A stretch of 64,000 bases of DNA from contig CALRQL020000003.1 of NCBI GenBank assembly GCA_943370295.1, forward strand, positions 273,399 through 337,398, in the 5' to 3' direction. The notes beneath the pieces were generated by a model. It saw only the letters and a program-made list of their open reading frames with translations. It was not told the DNA's origin and did no database searches. The DNA comes from SB11 sp943370295. GTDB taxonomy: Bacteria; Bacteroidota; Bacteroidia; UBA8524. The position numbers and the translations under genes are program-made. The stretch's first letter is position 1. Every line of letters begins with the position of its first letter. This document shows positions 27,318 through 36,339 of this stretch, in pieces.

Positions 27318-27365
27318 CTTAACAGAGCAGGATTTCAATCCTGTTAATAAATAAGGGTAATTAAC

Positions 27366-28433
27366 CTAAAACACTATTCCCATTTTATTTCCCAGTTCAG
27401 TCAGGTCGTTTATTACCGCTTCGGTAAGAGGTATACCGCCGATTAGTCGGTTCGCGTACTCAAACGTTTCGGGTTCACCAGGTATTAGCACGGTTTGTCC
27501 TTCAATGGCAGGAGATGATTTAAACCGTTCAATCCAGTTTTCTATGTGAGTGTTATATTCTTCCAACGGACGGAAACCGTCAACCCGCATTGCTCCCAAA
27601 AAATGACCGATACCTTGGCCGGGCATATCAGGGGCAAGAGGTAAGAAGCTGACAAACGGGGGTACCCAAGGGCCGTAATTTGCCCCCGATAAAACCGCCG
27701 AAAATATATCTACCACGGATGCAAGTGCGTAGCCTTTGTGGCCGGCCTCTTCCATACTTCCTAATGGCAATAATGCGCCCCCCTTTTTCAATTCGTTAGG
27801 GTCGGTACTGGCTTGTCCGTCTTTGTCTTGCACCCATCCTTGCGGAATGCTTTTGTTCAAACGTTGGGCAATCTCAAGCTTACCGTTTGCCGCCGCCGAA
27901 GTCGCCATATCACTCACCACAGGCGGGTATTTACCCCCCGGTATGGCAAAACACATGGGGTTAGTACCCAATAAACGTTCTTTACTATTTGTAGGGGCTA
28001 CCAGCGGGCTGGCATTCGTCATGCTGATGCCCATCATATCCTTTTCAACGGCCATTAAAGCGTGGTACGCTCCGATACCAAAGTGGTTAGAGTTTTTAAC
28101 CGATACCCAACCGCTGCCCACTGCTTGTGCTTTTTCAATAGCCACCTGCATGGCAAAAGGGGCTACCACCAAACCAAGTCCGCCATCACCGTCAATAGTT
28201 GCTGTTGAAGGCGTTTGGTGTACTACCCGAATATCGGGCATGGCATTAATCCTACCGGCTTCCCACAACCGCACATAGCCCGATAGACGAGCTACTCCGT
28301 GCGAATCGATGCCGCGCATATCGGCTTTTACCAAAACATCGGTAGCCAGCGTAGCGTGTGCATCGCTGCAACCCATTTTAGTAAATACGTTTTTGCAAAA
28401 ATCTTCGAGGTGGTTTTTTGAGAAATTTTTCAT
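27366..28433 (-). CDS. Ldh-family (malate/L-lactate/ureidoglycolate) dehydrogenase
   Basis: This 355-aa NAD(P)-dependent oxidoreductase belongs to the Ldh_2 family (YlbC/AllD-like, a fold unlike classical Rossmann lactate dehydrogenase). Visible features are RGIDSHGVARLSGYV (about residue 40), the NSNHFGIGAYHALMA segment (about 120), the GTNPMCFAIPGG loop and the C-terminal GHKGYALASVVDIFSA (about 240). The family reduces various 2-oxoacids, so the substrate is uncertain. It lies 52 bases downstream of the LutA-like gene, in the same direction, so both may serve 2-hydroxyacid use. Confidence 0.88.
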   Translation of the reverse strand: MKNFSKNHLEDFCKNVFTKMGCSDAHATLATDVLVKADMRGIDSHGVARLSGYVRLWEAGRINAMPDIRVVHQTPSTATIDGDGGLGLVVAPFAMQVAIEKAQAVGSGWVSVKNSNHFGIGAYHALMAVEKDMMGISMTNASPLVAPTNSKERLLGTNPMCFAIPGGKYPPVVSDMATSAAANGKLEIAQRLNKSIPQGWVQDKDGQASTDPNELKKGGALLPLGSMEEAGHKGYALASVVDIFSAVLSGANYGPWVPPFVSFLPLAPDMPGQGIGHFLGAMRVDGFRPLEEYNTHIENWIERFKSSPAIEGQTVLIPGEPETFEYANRLIGGIPLTEAVINDLTELGNKMGIVF

Positions 28434-28485
28434 GCGTAACAGCGTTTATACGTTAGCCTTTAGCTAAGTATCGCAGCTAAAAAGA

Positions 28486-29229
28486 CTACCCTATTGCCCT
28501 TGCCAGCAAATCTACTATATGTACAGGTTTTAGGGGGAGATTTTTCTTTTTGATATAAGCATCCATGTGCATCAAACAACCGGGGTCGTTAGAGACGATA
28601 TACTCTGCCCCTGTTTTCAGCGCATCATTTACCTTCTGCTCGGCCAACGATACTGAAATGTCTTCGTGATCGGTGGCAAAAAAACCACCAAAGCCGCAGC
28701 ATTCTTCAGGGCGGGTCATTTCAATCAGCTCAATCCCTTTGATGTTGTGCAACAAGGTACGCGGAGCAGTTTTAATCCCGCTTTTTAACGATTGGCAACT
28801 ATCGTGGTAGCAAACTTTGGCGGCAAGGCTCAAACCCAAATCTTCTTTTTTCAAAACATCCACAATAAACTCGCATATTTCGTGCAGGTTCTTCTGCAAG
28901 CGTTTGCAAGGGTTGTGCAGCATACTGTTGTTAAACAGGTGCGTGTACCACTGGCGCACGGCACCAACGCAAGCTCCCGAAATAGAAACCGCATGACGGT
29001 CGTATTGAAACTCGCGGATAAATTTTTCGCCGATTAATTTGGCATCATCAAAATTACCGTTGGTATAGGCAGGCATTCCGCAGCAGGTTTGTTCGGTATC
29101 ATAATTCACCTTACACTCAAGGTATTCCAACACCTTCACCATATTAAACCCTGTTTCGGGGTTTAACTGGTCAATAAGGCATGGGATATGAATGTCCACC
29201 ACTATTTGCTTGCCTCTCACCTGAACCAT
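28486..29229 (-). CDS. (Fe-S)-binding protein, LutA/LldE-like
   Basis: This 247-aa protein has two CCG domains: TCCGMPAYTN (about residue 48) and ECCGFGGFFATD (about 179), each with upstream cysteines (IPCLID and SCQSL). It matches LutA, the Fe-S subunit of the L-lactate oxidation complex LutABC. LutB and LutC are not next to it; instead an Ldh-family dehydrogenase follows. Whether it works with distant LutB/LutC or forms a different complex is unknown. The start codon is supported by a TAGGTTTG promoter box seven bases upstream. Confidence 0.87.
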   Translation of the reverse strand: MVQVRGKQIVVDIHIPCLIDQLNPETGFNMVKVLEYLECKVNYDTEQTCCGMPAYTNGNFDDAKLIGEKFIREFQYDRHAVSISGACVGAVRQWYTHLFNNSMLHNPCKRLQKNLHEICEFIVDVLKKEDLGLSLAAKVCYHDSCQSLKSGIKTAPRTLLHNIKGIELIEMTRPEECCGFGGFFATDHEDISVSLAEQKVNDALKTGAEYIVSNDPGCLMHMDAYIKKKNLPLKPVHIVDLLARAIG

Positions 29230-29236
29230 CTTAGTG

Positions 29237-29244
29237 CAAACCTA
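29237..29244 (-). promoter_or_regulatory. -7 promoter box TAGGTTTG
   Basis: It matches TAnnTTTG and ends seven bases before the ATG of the LutA-like gene. Confidence 0.55.
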
Positions 29245-29319
29245 CATTTTTTTGTTGTGATGCCCTTGCCCCGCATACAACATTTGTTAACAGGTGGTTA
29301 ATAAGCTGTATTTCAACCA

Positions 29320-29335
29320 AGGGTTATATAACCCT
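29320..29335. repeat. 16-bp perfect palindrome AGGGTTATATAACCCT
   Basis: A single isolated hairpin of the same style (A/T-rich centre, G/C ends) as the large repeat families, in the 170-base gap between two genes. Confidence 0.8.
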
Positions 29336-29399
29336 GTGCATTTAGAATTTGAGAGTTTTATAGATTGAATAGCACTTTAAGTACTACTGCGGAGAATTG

Positions 29400-30740
29400 T
29401 CAAGGGCAAACCCACAGCGGCCTACGACCGTATTTTTCAAGATTTTGCCCCATAGTTTCGGGCATGGAGTGAAAATAAAAACGGTAATGGTGGTAGGTTA
29501 GCGAGTCGTTGCCAAGCGCGGGTAATACATTTATTCTCGTATTAAAGGCAAACACCACAACAGCCAATCCCAGCACAATATACATGGGCAGCATATTTCC
29601 GTCGCGTTCCCACGTTTTTATCACCCCGAAAACAAGCAACAAAATAAGTACTACGGCGGGCTGGTAGATACGGGCAATCCAATCACCGCGCATTTGCCAT
29701 CCCTCGTAATAAGGAGCCATGTTGTTAAACACAAATACCGCAAGCATACTCACAGCAATGGCCCAAAAGGGCAAATCAAGCGCAATGCTGCGGGTCACTT
29801 TTCCCATTACAATTACCACACAAAACAGCACCGCCAAATAAAAATACGTAGCATCAAAAAAGTTACGGTACAGCAAGTAGGGCAGTTTTTTGAAATTAGC
29901 CCACAACACATCACCCGTTGAGCCCAAATACGCATTGATAATGTTGCCGTATATATCAGTATTTCCGCTGGATTGTGGCAATGTTTTCCCGCTTAAAAAC
30001 CATAACCAAAGGGCAAGGGGTAATACCAACATCACCATTGATACAGGAATGGCGCGCCACTTTTTTTGCAGCAACAGCAACAAACCAAAAGCAGGGATAA
30101 AAAATATGTAGGTATCGTACGCCAAAAAGCTGATACCCGCCAACAGACTATATAATGCAGTTTTACGTAAACTGCGGGTTTCCCAAACTTTATACAGCAA
30201 TATGGTAAGCACCAGTGTGCAGGCGGTTATTAAAATATGCGGATAGGGCATCCCGCTCCAATACATTGTGGCGGGGTAAGCACTCAGCAACACCAACCCC
30301 ACGAAGGAGGCCGTTTCGCCCCAGCGTTTTTTGGCCCACTGGCAAAACCACACCAGTGCGGCAATATTCAGTACTATGGCCATCACGAAGCCACCGCCTG
30401 TAAAACCAAACATCTTCATAAACGGATAGCTTACCATGTACAACAACGGACGGCGCAGTAAATATGCCCAGTTCCATTCCTCCTTCGGCTTTCTGTCAAT
30501 CAGTTTATAGTTAGCTATGTAGTGCTTGTGGTCGTAATTGGCAATGTAATAACAGCCCAGTTTATTAAAATCCGTATCGCCCTCAATGCTAATGTAATCC
30601 CCTTGGTCGTTTACCAAATGCGGATTGGCAAGCGTTGCCGCATAGGGAGCCAGCGTGCCGCTGCACAACCACATTTGCAGGGCAAACACCACGCAAAAAA
30701 ACACCAACAGCCAAGTAAAATACCTTTTTATAAAGGGCAT
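29400..30740 (-). CDS. Polytopic membrane protein, GT39/ArnT-like
   Basis: This 446-aa protein has about ten membrane helices. A hydrophilic extracytoplasmic loop (about residues 40-75, containing DQGDYISIEGDTDFNKLG) follows the first helix and carries acidic residues, as in the lipid-linked sugar transferases of the GT-C fold (PMT/ArnT group). The overall layout supports a glycosyltransferase, but the exact acidic motif is not certain. It stands alone. It may act on the same surface glycan as the GT2 and membrane-protein pair nearby. Confidence 0.65.
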   Translation of the reverse strand: MPFIKRYFTWLLVFFCVVFALQMWLCSGTLAPYAATLANPHLVNDQGDYISIEGDTDFNKLGCYYIANYDHKHYIANYKLIDRKPKEEWNWAYLLRRPLLYMVSYPFMKMFGFTGGGFVMAIVLNIAALVWFCQWAKKRWGETASFVGLVLLSAYPATMYWSGMPYPHILITACTLVLTILLYKVWETRSLRKTALYSLLAGISFLAYDTYIFFIPAFGLLLLLQKKWRAIPVSMVMLVLPLALWLWFLSGKTLPQSSGNTDIYGNIINAYLGSTGDVLWANFKKLPYLLYRNFFDATYFYLAVLFCVVIVMGKVTRSIALDLPFWAIAVSMLAVFVFNNMAPYYEGWQMRGDWIARIYQPAVVLILLLVFGVIKTWERDGNMLPMYIVLGLAVVVFAFNTRINVLPALGNDSLTYHHYRFYFHSMPETMGQNLEKYGRRPLWVCP

Positions 30741-30870
30741 GGTGCAAGTATAACTATTTTACAGATTATGAAGTAACGCCTTATTGCGGGTGTTTACTTT
30801 AGGCCGCGCAAAGGGCACTACCGTATAATGCCTAAAATGTATTTACTTTGTCGGCGATTTTAAATGCGTT

Positions 30871-31437
30871 TTGCAAGGTAAACTCATCATTATATCAGCG
30901 CCCTCGGGTTCAGGAAAAACCACCATTGCCAAATATCTATTGGCACAAATGCCTGTGCTTGAGTTTTCAATATCGGCCACTACACGTTCAAAACGTCCGG
31001 GTGAAGAACACGGTAAAGATTATTATTTTATCTCAGTAGATGAATTTAATACCCGTGTTGCAAACGGCGAATTTGTAGAACACGAAGAAGTGTACCAAGG
31101 TGTTTTTTACGGCACCTTGAAAAGCGAAGTGGAGCGGATATGGGCCAAAGGCCATCACGTGGTGTTTGATGTGGATGTGGTAGGAGCTAAAAATTTGAAG
31201 CAGATGTACGGCGATAAGGCACTGCTGATGTTTATTACCCTGCCTGATTTTGAAACCCTTGAACGCCGCCTGCGCAGCCGTAGTACTGAAACTGCCGAGC
31301 AATTGGAGATGCGCCTTAGCAAAGCCCGCCATGAGCTTGAATATGAAAAATATGCCGATGTGCGGTTGATTAATGATGTGCTGGAAAATGCCCAACAACG
31401 GGCGCAGGAAATTGTAACCCGGTTTATCCAATCTTAA
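30871..31437 (+). CDS. gmk: Guanylate kinase (TTG start)
   Basis: This 188-aa enzyme phosphorylates GMP to GDP. The P-loop APSGSGKTT is at residues 10-18, the GMP-binding SATTRSKRPGEEHGKDYYF at 36-54, and the segment NGEFVEHEEVYQGVFYGTL follows. The start is TTG: no ATG or GTG exists in this frame before the P-loop, and family members start MxGKLI in the same way. The next gene, nadD, starts 13 bases after the stop and also uses TTG. The upstream order YicC-gmk-nadD is not seen here. Confidence 0.93.
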   Translation: MQGKLIIISAPSGSGKTTIAKYLLAQMPVLEFSISATTRSKRPGEEHGKDYYFISVDEFNTRVANGEFVEHEEVYQGVFYGTLKSEVERIWAKGHHVVFDVDVVGAKNLKQMYGDKALLMFITLPDFETLERRLRSRSTETAEQLEMRLSKARHELEYEKYADVRLINDVLENAQQRAQEIVTRFIQS

Positions 31438-31450
31438 AACCCGTTGCCCT

Positions 31451-32035
31451 TTGAATATAGGACTGTTTTTTGGCTCGTTTAACCCCATACACATAGGGCA
31501 TCTTATCATAGCCAACTATATGCGCCACTTTGGGCGGTTGGATGAAGTGTGGTTTATTGTATCGCCCCAAAACCCGTTTAAAACCCACAGCGATTTATTG
31601 CCCCAACAGCAACGCCTGCAAATGGTGAAACTGGCAATTGGCAGTAAACCCTACCTTAAGGCAAGCGATGTTGAGTTTGGCCTGCCCCTACCATCGTACA
31701 CGGTTGATACATTGCGCCACTTACGCAGCAGTAATCCCCACCACATTTTTAAAATAATAATGGGGAGTGATAACCTTGCTTCGTTTAATAAGTGGAAGGA
31801 TTTTGAGGAAATTTTAGCGCACCACCAGTTATTGGTGTACCACCGTTTTGGGTTTAGAAGCGACGAAATGGAAAAGCATCCTAACATTATTTTTTACGAT
31901 GCTCCGGTATTGCATATTTCAGCCACGTACGTGCGGGATTTAATAGGCCAAAAAGCTCCTATCAGTTATTTAGTTACTCCTGAAGTTGAGGAATACATTG
32001 CCGCCAATAGATGTTTTGAAGTGGGTGATGTTTAG
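31451..32035 (+). CDS. nadD: Nicotinate-nucleotide adenylyltransferase (TTG start)
   Basis: This 194-aa enzyme makes deamido-NAD from nicotinate mononucleotide and ATP. The nucleotidyltransferase motif FGSFNPIHIGHL is at residues 7-18 and the C-terminal ISATYVRDLI motif at about 157. The only plausible start is TTG (MNIGLFFGSF). It follows gmk by 13 bases and forms an operon with it. Convergent with xth; the gap between them is filled with repeats. Confidence 0.93.
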   Translation: MNIGLFFGSFNPIHIGHLIIANYMRHFGRLDEVWFIVSPQNPFKTHSDLLPQQQRLQMVKLAIGSKPYLKASDVEFGLPLPSYTVDTLRHLRSSNPHHIFKIIMGSDNLASFNKWKDFEEILAHHQLLVYHRFGFRSDEMEKHPNIIFYDAPVLHISATYVRDLIGQKAPISYLVTPEVEEYIAANRCFEVGDV

Positions 32036-32045
32036 AGGAACAGAC

Positions 32046-32398
32046 CCCCGCGATCCTTCGGCAGACTCAGGACGGCAACCTCTCCTGTCATGTTGAACAA
32101 CAGTGAAGCATCTTGTTTCATCCTTTTTACATACTTGCAATAAGGTTCTTCCCTGCGGTCAGAATGACAACCGTGGTTAATTCTTTCCCAAAAACATACT
32201 GCTGTAATGGACTTGTGTGGCTGATTCCCACTAGTAAGGGGGAAGACAAGGGTGTGTCGGAAAGCTCTAAACCACCGCACTCCTTCGGCAGACTCAGGAC
32301 GGCAACCGCTCCTGTCATGCTGAATGATAGTGAGGCATCTTATCACCCCTTGTTAACACATTTGCAATAAGGTTCTTCCCTTCGGTCAGAAGGACAGT
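32046..32398. repeat. Direct repeats of about 122 bases in a 369-base gap (32036-32404)
   Basis: Two copies (about 32046-32169 and 32274-32398) share CTTCGGCAGACTCAGGACGG, a TCCTGTCATG segment, a GTGA(A/G)GCATCTT segment, CTTGCAATAAGG-type and TTCTTCCCT, and end near GGTCAGAA(T/G)GACA. They are about 85% alike by eye and lie 228 bases apart. The gap between convergent nadD and xth has no gene. Motifs such as GCATCT and CTTCGGCAGACTC occur as dispersed elements in Bacteroidota. Confidence 0.8.
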
Positions 32399-32404
32399 GG
32401 GAGA

Positions 32405-33175
32405 TTACAAATCAAACACAGTGTACATTGGGCAGTGGTCGCTGTGTTTGGCATCGGGCAGTATTTTAGATTCTACCACCTTCGCCTTCAATTCATCGTT
32501 CACAATCACATAATCAATGCGCCAACCCTTATTATTGGCTCTTGCATTGGCCCTAAAACTCCACCACGTGTATTGGTGGGGGACATCACCGTTTGCATGG
32601 CGGAAAGTATCAACATACCCGTGGTTTAAAAAGCGGGCAAACCATTCACGCTCTTCGGGCAAAAAACCACTGCTGTTTTTGTTACCTACAGGGTCGTGTA
32701 TATCAATAGGTTCGCGGCAAATGTTATAATCGCCCACTAAAATAAGGTTGGGTATTTCTTTGCGCAAATCGTTCACATAGCGTAGAAAGTACTCCAGCCA
32801 CAGCATTTTAAAGGCTTGGCGGTCTTCTCCACTCGTTCCGCTTGGGTGGTAGGCACACAATACAGAGTATCCGTCGTAATCGGCACGTATTACACGGCCT
32901 TCGCTATCGTACTGCTCATTGCCGCAACCGTACACCACGTTTTTAGGTTCGGTTTTGCTAAGAATAGCCACCCCGCTATACCCTTTCTTTTCAGCAGGGT
33001 ACCAATAATGTTTATAGCCCAACTCGTCGAAAATGGCGGTGGGTATTTTAGTCATATCCGCTTTAATTTCCTGAAAACAAACGATATCAGCATTTTGCTG
33101 GAGCAACCATTCGGGAAGGGTTTTATCAACCGCAGAGCGGATGCCGTTTACGTTGTACGTGATAACTTTTACCAT
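32405..33175 (-). CDS. xth: Exodeoxyribonuclease III
   Basis: This 256-aa AP endonuclease/3'-exonuclease repairs abasic sites and blocked 3' ends. The catalytic segments are visible: YNVNGIRS (residues 7-14), metal ligand in CFQEIKAD (Glu36), VGDYNICREPIDIHDP (about residue 146) and the C-terminal SDHCPMY with the catalytic histidine. Length is standard. It stands alone on the minus strand, convergent with nadD. Confidence 0.94.
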   Translation of the reverse strand: MVKVITYNVNGIRSAVDKTLPEWLLQQNADIVCFQEIKADMTKIPTAIFDELGYKHYWYPAEKKGYSGVAILSKTEPKNVVYGCGNEQYDSEGRVIRADYDGYSVLCAYHPSGTSGEDRQAFKMLWLEYFLRYVNDLRKEIPNLILVGDYNICREPIDIHDPVGNKNSSGFLPEEREWFARFLNHGYVDTFRHANGDVPHQYTWWSFRANARANNKGWRIDYVIVNDELKAKVVESKILPDAKHSDHCPMYTVFDL

Positions 33176-33226
33176 GATGCCAAATTAAAACAAGTTTGAA
33201 TAATATTGAGTGAAAAGGGTTGATTT

Positions 33227-35083
33227 TTATAAGGGGATATTAAACCCAATGTTAGCACCCACTGTATAACTGCTCAGTGAAAATTTTGGTGTATCGCCAT
33301 TTATTTTGCCGGCTGTTCTCCATTTTTGGTTCGATAAATCAAGTTGGTAACCTCCGTAAACGCCAAACGTGAACCCACCCTTGTGTATGCGCAAATCAGC
33401 CATGGCGTTTAGAAACATACCCGGGTTTACATAGGTGGTAGTTCTATCGCTGCCAAAAACATCTTTCCTACTTTCATCCGTTAGGCTTTCTATGGTTTGC
33501 ATTTCCCAACGTTCATAACCATAACCGGCTGAAAGTATAAAATCAACAGTGTTACTTTTAATCAAATCACCGCCGTACAAAAAGTTGATGGAAAACCCAG
33601 AAAGTGCAATAGATGTTGAGTCGTTTATATTGCGGGTTTCGGTAGAAAACCAAACGAAGCGATTAATAAGTGAATAACTGCGGTTTTTAGAAAAATTAAA
33701 CTCAAAACCATAAAACTGTACCGATGGATTGAAATCGGTTTTCAATCGGTTATTCAGGTTAGCTATGTTCATCCCCTTTGCACCTGCGGTGCCTAAAAAC
33801 ATTATACGTTCTTTGTTGTTGGGGTCAAACAGGCTTGAAATGTCCATCGTTTCTTCTATGGTTTCAGCACTATTCTCATCGTTCTCGTTGTAGTTGATAA
33901 TTACCGCATTAAAACGTTTTGAAAGTTGGGCAAACGCAGGGTCGTCATTGTTTAAAACCGTCAGAGATATTGTATTTAATTCGGTATTACTTATCAAACT
34001 GTCAAGTCCGGTATTTATAGATACATTATCATCCATAAAATCAAACATTGCCGGATAAAAAATAGCACATGAGAATACCTTACCTTCTAAAGGACTACCC
34101 ACGGTATTGTTTAGCCTTGTGGCAAGAGAATTGAAATAAAAATAGCTGCAATCTTCTTTCTCGCGGCTGCGTTGGGTGTGGCAGCGACCAAACTGACCAA
34201 AAATTTTGTTTTGGGGGTTTTGGGTTATTAATGCTTTTACGTTTTGCTCCATGTAGTTTTCGCGGAAAATGTATTGGTGTGCTGCTCCTTCGTAAGAATC
34301 ATACACAAAAAAGTCCTCAATGTTTTTTATCTCCGCTTCAAACAAATTAAAATTGCTGCCTAAGTAAGCTTGGTATTTCTCTTTGTGTTTTTTGTAGTTC
34401 TCTATCACCAGCTCTACCGTAAACCGCGTGTTTACATATACTTTGGTATAAGCTGAGTCATCAGCAGGTTTTTCAATGCCTTCATAATCATATTCATCAC
34501 CCTCTTCCTCGTTTTCGTTTTTGGCTGATTCATAATCGTGGTATTCAGAAATGGCTTTCAGCGACTCGATGTGTAGTTTAATGGAGTCGTGCGGAGTCCC
34601 ATCTTCAGGCATCAACGATTCAAGCATTTTCACCGGATATACAGGCTCGCGCTCCAAATCAACAGAGGCCAATGAAAACTTTTCGTTATCAGGCAATGAG
34701 TCGTAAAAATCACGCAACCCCTTAAACAATTCAAAGTACTCGTCATAAGTGTGCCTGTCAAGTAGGTCAAGAACATTGCTGTCTCCCGTTTGCACATATT
34801 TATTGGCAGCGTATCCTAACGAGTAGCCGAACTCCATCATAAACACACGCACACCGGCAGTTTTATGCAGGTATTTAAACATTTTAAGTTCAAGCTGTGA
34901 GTTCGATTTTAGGTAGCGGTGGTCTTCTCCGGTAAAAAAAACACTAAACTGCGAAAGGTAAGCACTGTCAAGTGCTGCAAAACTGCTGTAATCGTTATTG
35001 TTTTCTACATCCAATACCTGTTTTTGTGCTGATAATCGGATACATGAAAAGGCAAGAAGTGCAAAAAGGAGTTGTTTCATCAA
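33227..35083 (-). CDS. Erythromycin-esterase-like domain fused to a C-terminal beta-strand domain
   Basis: This 618-aa exported protein has a signal peptide (LLFALLAFSCIRLSAQ). Residues 45-360 resemble the erythromycin esterase/ChaN/TIKI superfamily: VFFTGEDHRYLKSN has the GExH core, FMMEFGYSLGY follows, and FGQFGRCHTQRSREK carries a late histidine. The last 180 residues alternate strand-like segments (for example VDFILSAGYGYERWEM and FGVYGGYQLDL) and end in FNIPL, like an outer-membrane barrel or its small relatives. The combination is unusual. The gene lies three bases downstream of a T9SS cargo gene and is cotranscribed with it. Confidence 0.72.
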   Translation of the reverse strand: MMKQLLFALLAFSCIRLSAQKQVLDVENNNDYSSFAALDSAYLSQFSVFFTGEDHRYLKSNSQLELKMFKYLHKTAGVRVFMMEFGYSLGYAANKYVQTGDSNVLDLLDRHTYDEYFELFKGLRDFYDSLPDNEKFSLASVDLEREPVYPVKMLESLMPEDGTPHDSIKLHIESLKAISEYHDYESAKNENEEEGDEYDYEGIEKPADDSAYTKVYVNTRFTVELVIENYKKHKEKYQAYLGSNFNLFEAEIKNIEDFFVYDSYEGAAHQYIFRENYMEQNVKALITQNPQNKIFGQFGRCHTQRSREKEDCSYFYFNSLATRLNNTVGSPLEGKVFSCAIFYPAMFDFMDDNVSINTGLDSLISNTELNTISLTVLNNDDPAFAQLSKRFNAVIINYNENDENSAETIEETMDISSLFDPNNKERIMFLGTAGAKGMNIANLNNRLKTDFNPSVQFYGFEFNFSKNRSYSLINRFVWFSTETRNINDSTSIALSGFSINFLYGGDLIKSNTVDFILSAGYGYERWEMQTIESLTDESRKDVFGSDRTTTYVNPGMFLNAMADLRIHKGGFTFGVYGGYQLDLSNQKWRTAGKINGDTPKFSLSSYTVGANIGFNIPL

Positions 35084-35086
35084 ACG

Positions 35087-36244
35087 TTATTTAACTACTA
35101 ACTTTATTGTAGCAGTATTTGTTGTGCCTTGTGCCATTAATTGGTAAACACCTGCAGCCAAAGGATTGTTTGCTGTTAGCGTGTAGCCTGCGCCTGTATT
35201 TTGGGCTTGCATGGGTATAGTACGTCCGTTTACATCAGTAAGGATAAATTTAACATCTCCAAAACCATCGGGCACTTGTATATATACGGTGTTTCCGTTG
35301 GCAGGGTTTGGGTACACCATTAGCCCATTATTAATTACAATATCACCAATTGAAACCATATCAAACTCGGCAGAGTATTCGGCACGTTTCACGGTAGTAT
35401 AGGTATCGTCTTCAAACTCAATAATGGCCAGTTGTTGCATGCCGGCATTTTCGCGGAAAATACGGTATTGATAGGTGCGTAATGAGTCGCCTTGGTTAAT
35501 GCCCATTGCAGCCAATAGAAAAGGGTCGGCAGGCAAACCGCTGATATAAAAACTATCTACGCGCAACGTTTCTGATTTAAGCAGCAAGGCATCGTAGGTA
35601 GTACCCGGCTGGCCTTTTGAGGGCACGCGGCAGGTACCATGGCTTATTACCTCGTGCGAGGCATCAAAATAATTATCAAAATAGCAGGGGGTATTATTAA
35701 AGCCCAGCAAGGCAATATTCATGGTAAACTCTGTATGTGCCTTTGCTTGTGCTATCCAAGTTTTAGTATGCTGTAACGGAAAACTGATTTGCGTGTATGG
35801 TAAAGCAAAGGGGTACGTTTGGGCAGGAAAGGTAACCGAGTCAGTGGTTTGCCCGGTAATAAACGATAAACTAATGGTTTGTTTCTCATAACCAATCCCC
35901 AGTGCATCAATGCCGCTATTGGTTTTTTGCAGGTAAATTTGCTGACGTACGGGCAAAGGGCCAAAATATGCCCATTCTTCGCTGCGCTCATTTGCGGCTG
36001 CAAACACAGGGTGGTTGCTTATTGGTGTATATGTTACCTGCCTGCGCCCACCGCGTTTTTGCACACTGCCTAAATCCCACAGGCTACCTGTGGCGGTATT
36101 AAGTGCAGGTACAGTCCCTGAATCGGTGTATTGGTATGTGGCTGAGGGTATGCTTGGAAAATTGCTTGGCGTAAGACTTATTTGTGCAGTTGCAAGAGTA
36201 GCTGTTCCTAAAGCGGAAGCGAATAACAAGTAAATTTTTTTCAT
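35087..36244 (-). CDS. Secreted protein with T9SS type A sorting domain
   Basis: This 385-aa protein has a signal peptide (IYLLFASALGTATLATAQ), a beta-rich central domain of unknown function and a C-terminal sorting domain (VYPNPANGNTVYIQV through the C-terminal ATIKLVVK). It would be exported by the SprA system. The ATG at 36244 is favoured over 36268 because it directly precedes the signal peptide, and a TAGTTTTG promoter box lies at 36266-36273. It is first in an operon with the erythromycin-esterase-like gene. Confidence 0.83.
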   Translation of the reverse strand: MKKIYLLFASALGTATLATAQISLTPSNFPSIPSATYQYTDSGTVPALNTATGSLWDLGSVQKRGGRRQVTYTPISNHPVFAAANERSEEWAYFGPLPVRQQIYLQKTNSGIDALGIGYEKQTISLSFITGQTTDSVTFPAQTYPFALPYTQISFPLQHTKTWIAQAKAHTEFTMNIALLGFNNTPCYFDNYFDASHEVISHGTCRVPSKGQPGTTYDALLLKSETLRVDSFYISGLPADPFLLAAMGINQGDSLRTYQYRIFRENAGMQQLAIIEFEDDTYTTVKRAEYSAEFDMVSIGDIVINNGLMVYPNPANGNTVYIQVPDGFGDVKFILTDVNGRTIPMQAQNTGAGYTLTANNPLAAGVYQLMAQGTTNTATIKLVVK

Positions 36245-36265
36245 ACAGGTGGTTTGAGTGATAAA

Positions 36266-36273
36266 CAAAACTA
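36266..36273 (-). promoter_or_regulatory. -7 promoter box TAGTTTTG
   Basis: It matches TAnnTTTG on the minus strand, 22 bases upstream of the T9SS cargo ATG at 36244 and overlapping the alternative start at 36268. Confidence 0.5.
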
Positions 36274-36339
36274 TATTATTTTTTGCATAGATGTAGTGCC
36301 CTGCTCAATAAGCAGTTAAAGGGCAGGCTCTCTGATTTT

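Larger units (their letters stand above)
27002..27365. repeat. Intergenic three-hairpin repeat between Ldh-type and glycosyltransferase genes
   Basis: This 364-base gap holds no gene. The three-hairpin composite is present in minus orientation: 27246-27265, 27274-27317 (44 bp) and 27326-27344. The promoter box of the glycosyltransferase lies at 27015-27022. I see nothing else of note between 27030 and 27235. Confidence 0.88.
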
